From: Lawsonia intracellularis PHE/MN1-00
Lineage (GTDB): Bacteria > Desulfobacterota > Desulfovibrionia > Desulfovibrionales > Desulfovibrionaceae
Direction of reading: 5' to 3'
DNA: 64,000 nt
NCBI RefSeq assembly: GCF_000055945.1
Contig: NC_008011.1
Location: forward strand, 248,001-312,000
Below are positions 63,205 to 64,000 of this stretch, one piece after another (the stretch's first letter is position 1; the number at the start of each line of letters is the position of its first letter). Under the pieces are notes generated by a model, which was given only the letters and a program-made list of their open reading frames with translations, was not told the origin of the DNA and searched no databases. A program made the position numbers and the translations under genes.

Positions 63205-64000
63205 CTAACGTGCTAACCGTGGATCAAATGTATCACGTAACCCCTCACCTAATAGGTTATACCCAAGGATAGTTATTAAAATAGCTAAACCAGGGTAAAA
63301 TGAAAGCCAAGGAGCTATTTCAAGTGTATCTTTACCTTCCATTAACATATTTCCCCAACTAGGATCTGGAGGTTGCACCCCAAGTCCTAAAAAACTTAAA
63401 GAAGATTCTACTAATATTGCTCCTGCAATACCTAATGTTGCTGAAATAAAAACAGGAGTAAGTGTATTTGGGAGAATATGGATAAGAAGTATACGTGTAG
63501 TACTTGCACCACAAAGCTTAGCAGCAGCAATAAAATCTCTTTCTCTTAAAGATAATGTTTCTGCTCTTACAAGCCTTGCTACTCCCATCCAGGATGTAAG
63601 GCCAATAATAATCATAATATTTGTTAAACTTGGTTCAAGAAATGCAATAACAGCAAGAATAAGAAAAAATGAGGGGAAACAAAGCATTGTATCAACTACT
63701 CTCATTATAATTTCATCTGTAATACCACCAAAGTAACCTGCAATTAATCCAAAAAATACACCAATGACAACAGCAATACCTACAGCAATGAATCCAACTC
63801 CAAGAGAGGCTCTTGCTCCATATAATAATCGAGAAAGTACATCTCTTCCTAATGCATCTGTTCCAAGAAGAAACGTATTAGATGGAGGTTCAAGCACTGC
63901 ATTAAGATGTAATTCTGTTGGATCATATGGGGCTAGCAGTGGTGCAAAAACAGCAATAACAACCATAAATAAAACAATAATGAGTCCTATTAGAAGAATT
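63205..64000 (-). CDS. Peptide/nickel ABC transporter permease (DppC/OppC family), 5' end outside the window
   Basis: Inner-membrane permease of a dipeptide, oligopeptide or nickel ABC importer. The frame stays open from the ATG at 63966 to the window edge (codons reading ILLIGLIIVLF), so the true start is outside. The DppC pattern is clear: FAPLLAPYDPTELHLNAVLEPPSNTFLLGTDALGRDVLSRLLYGARASL, several hydrophobic helices, the EAA-like loop RERDFIAAAKLCGASTTRILLIHILPN and the terminal LLGEGLRDTFDPR. The substrate cannot be told without the binding protein. Confidence 0.93.
   Translation of the reverse strand, partial: ILLIGLIIVLFMVVIAVFAPLLAPYDPTELHLNAVLEPPSNTFLLGTDALGRDVLSRLLYGARASLGVGFIAVGIAVVIGVFFGLIAGYFGGITDEIIMRVVDTMLCFPSFFLILAVIAFLEPSLTNIMIIIGLTSWMGVARLVRAETLSLRERDFIAAAKLCGASTTRILLIHILPNTLTPVFISATLGIAGAILVESSLSFLGLGVQPPDPSWGNMLMEGKDTLEIAPWLSFYPGLAILITILGYNLLGEGLRDTFDPRLAR

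Overview
The window is one stretch of a small, AT-rich (roughly one third GC by eye), densely coding bacterial chromosome. Gene content and order point to the Desulfovibrionaceae: a siroheme-dependent heme cluster (ahbC-hemB-ahbD-siroheme decarboxylase subunit) close to fliS/fliD, a TrmD fused to a second RNA methyltransferase domain, and an EttA-SmpB-RsmI-RnhB-RplS-TrmD-Tkt-Rpe-PheT-PheS-RplT-RpmI-InfC-ThrS block. The low GC, the reduced-genome feel and several AAT trinucleotide tracts fit Lawsonia intracellularis, the obligate intracellular agent of proliferative enteropathy. The species is inferred from recall of these traits, not from a database match. No phage, insertion sequence, CRISPR or obvious island is visible; nearly everything is core metabolism and information processing.

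Layout. 1-6.4 kb: 3' part of an AspT/YidE-type transporter facing a DUF3298-like exported protein, then a minus-strand purH(AICAR transformylase only)-RNB nuclease-plsY group. 6.5-13.8 kb (plus): a small unknown gene, purA, mnmA, then the heme cluster, closed by a terminator. 13.9-15.8 kb: two FlgO-domain envelope proteins flanking a tiny lipoprotein. 16.3-19.4 kb (minus): fliS, fliD with good sigma28- and sigma54-type promoter matches, and a small unknown gene. 19.5-35.4 kb (plus): tRNA-Val(GAC), thrS, infC (AUU start), rpmI, rplT, pheS, pheT, a MerR-type regulator, rpe, tkt, trmD fusion, rplS, rnhB, yraN, rsmI, smpB, ettA. 35.5-37.6 kb (minus): fabD and glpX. 37.8-43.9 kb (plus): argS, a SPOR protein and a complete mlaEFDCA lipid-transport operon. 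43.9-50.9 kb (minus): lipoprotein, mutS, lapA-like, HIT protein, CBS-CCA nucleotidyltransferase, xerD. 51.1-58.6 kb (plus): folK, a YHS-like membrane protein, uvrB, ligA, dapB, nadE. 58.7-59.8 kb (minus): hypB, hypA. 60.0-61.5 kb (plus): TPR and AMIN proteins. 61.6-64 kb (minus): recN and the 3' part of a DppC/OppC-type permease.

How it works together: the cell makes heme from siroheme rather than through protoporphyrin, keeps a flagellum-associated module, runs a translation-heavy core, maintains outer-membrane lipid asymmetry through Mla, and retains [NiFe]-hydrogenase maturation factors. Signs of sequence wear are the most interesting part: NadE appears to have lost its glutaminase cysteine next to an in-frame AAT tract, FliS has an in-frame coding-like stretch beyond its stop, and the CCA enzyme lacks the DHH domain I would expect from its relatives. 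I did not find a convincing wholly new system; the strongest second-look items are the degenerate NadE glutaminase, the AUU-started infC, the fliD promoter pair, the FliS extension and the trinucleotide tracts.
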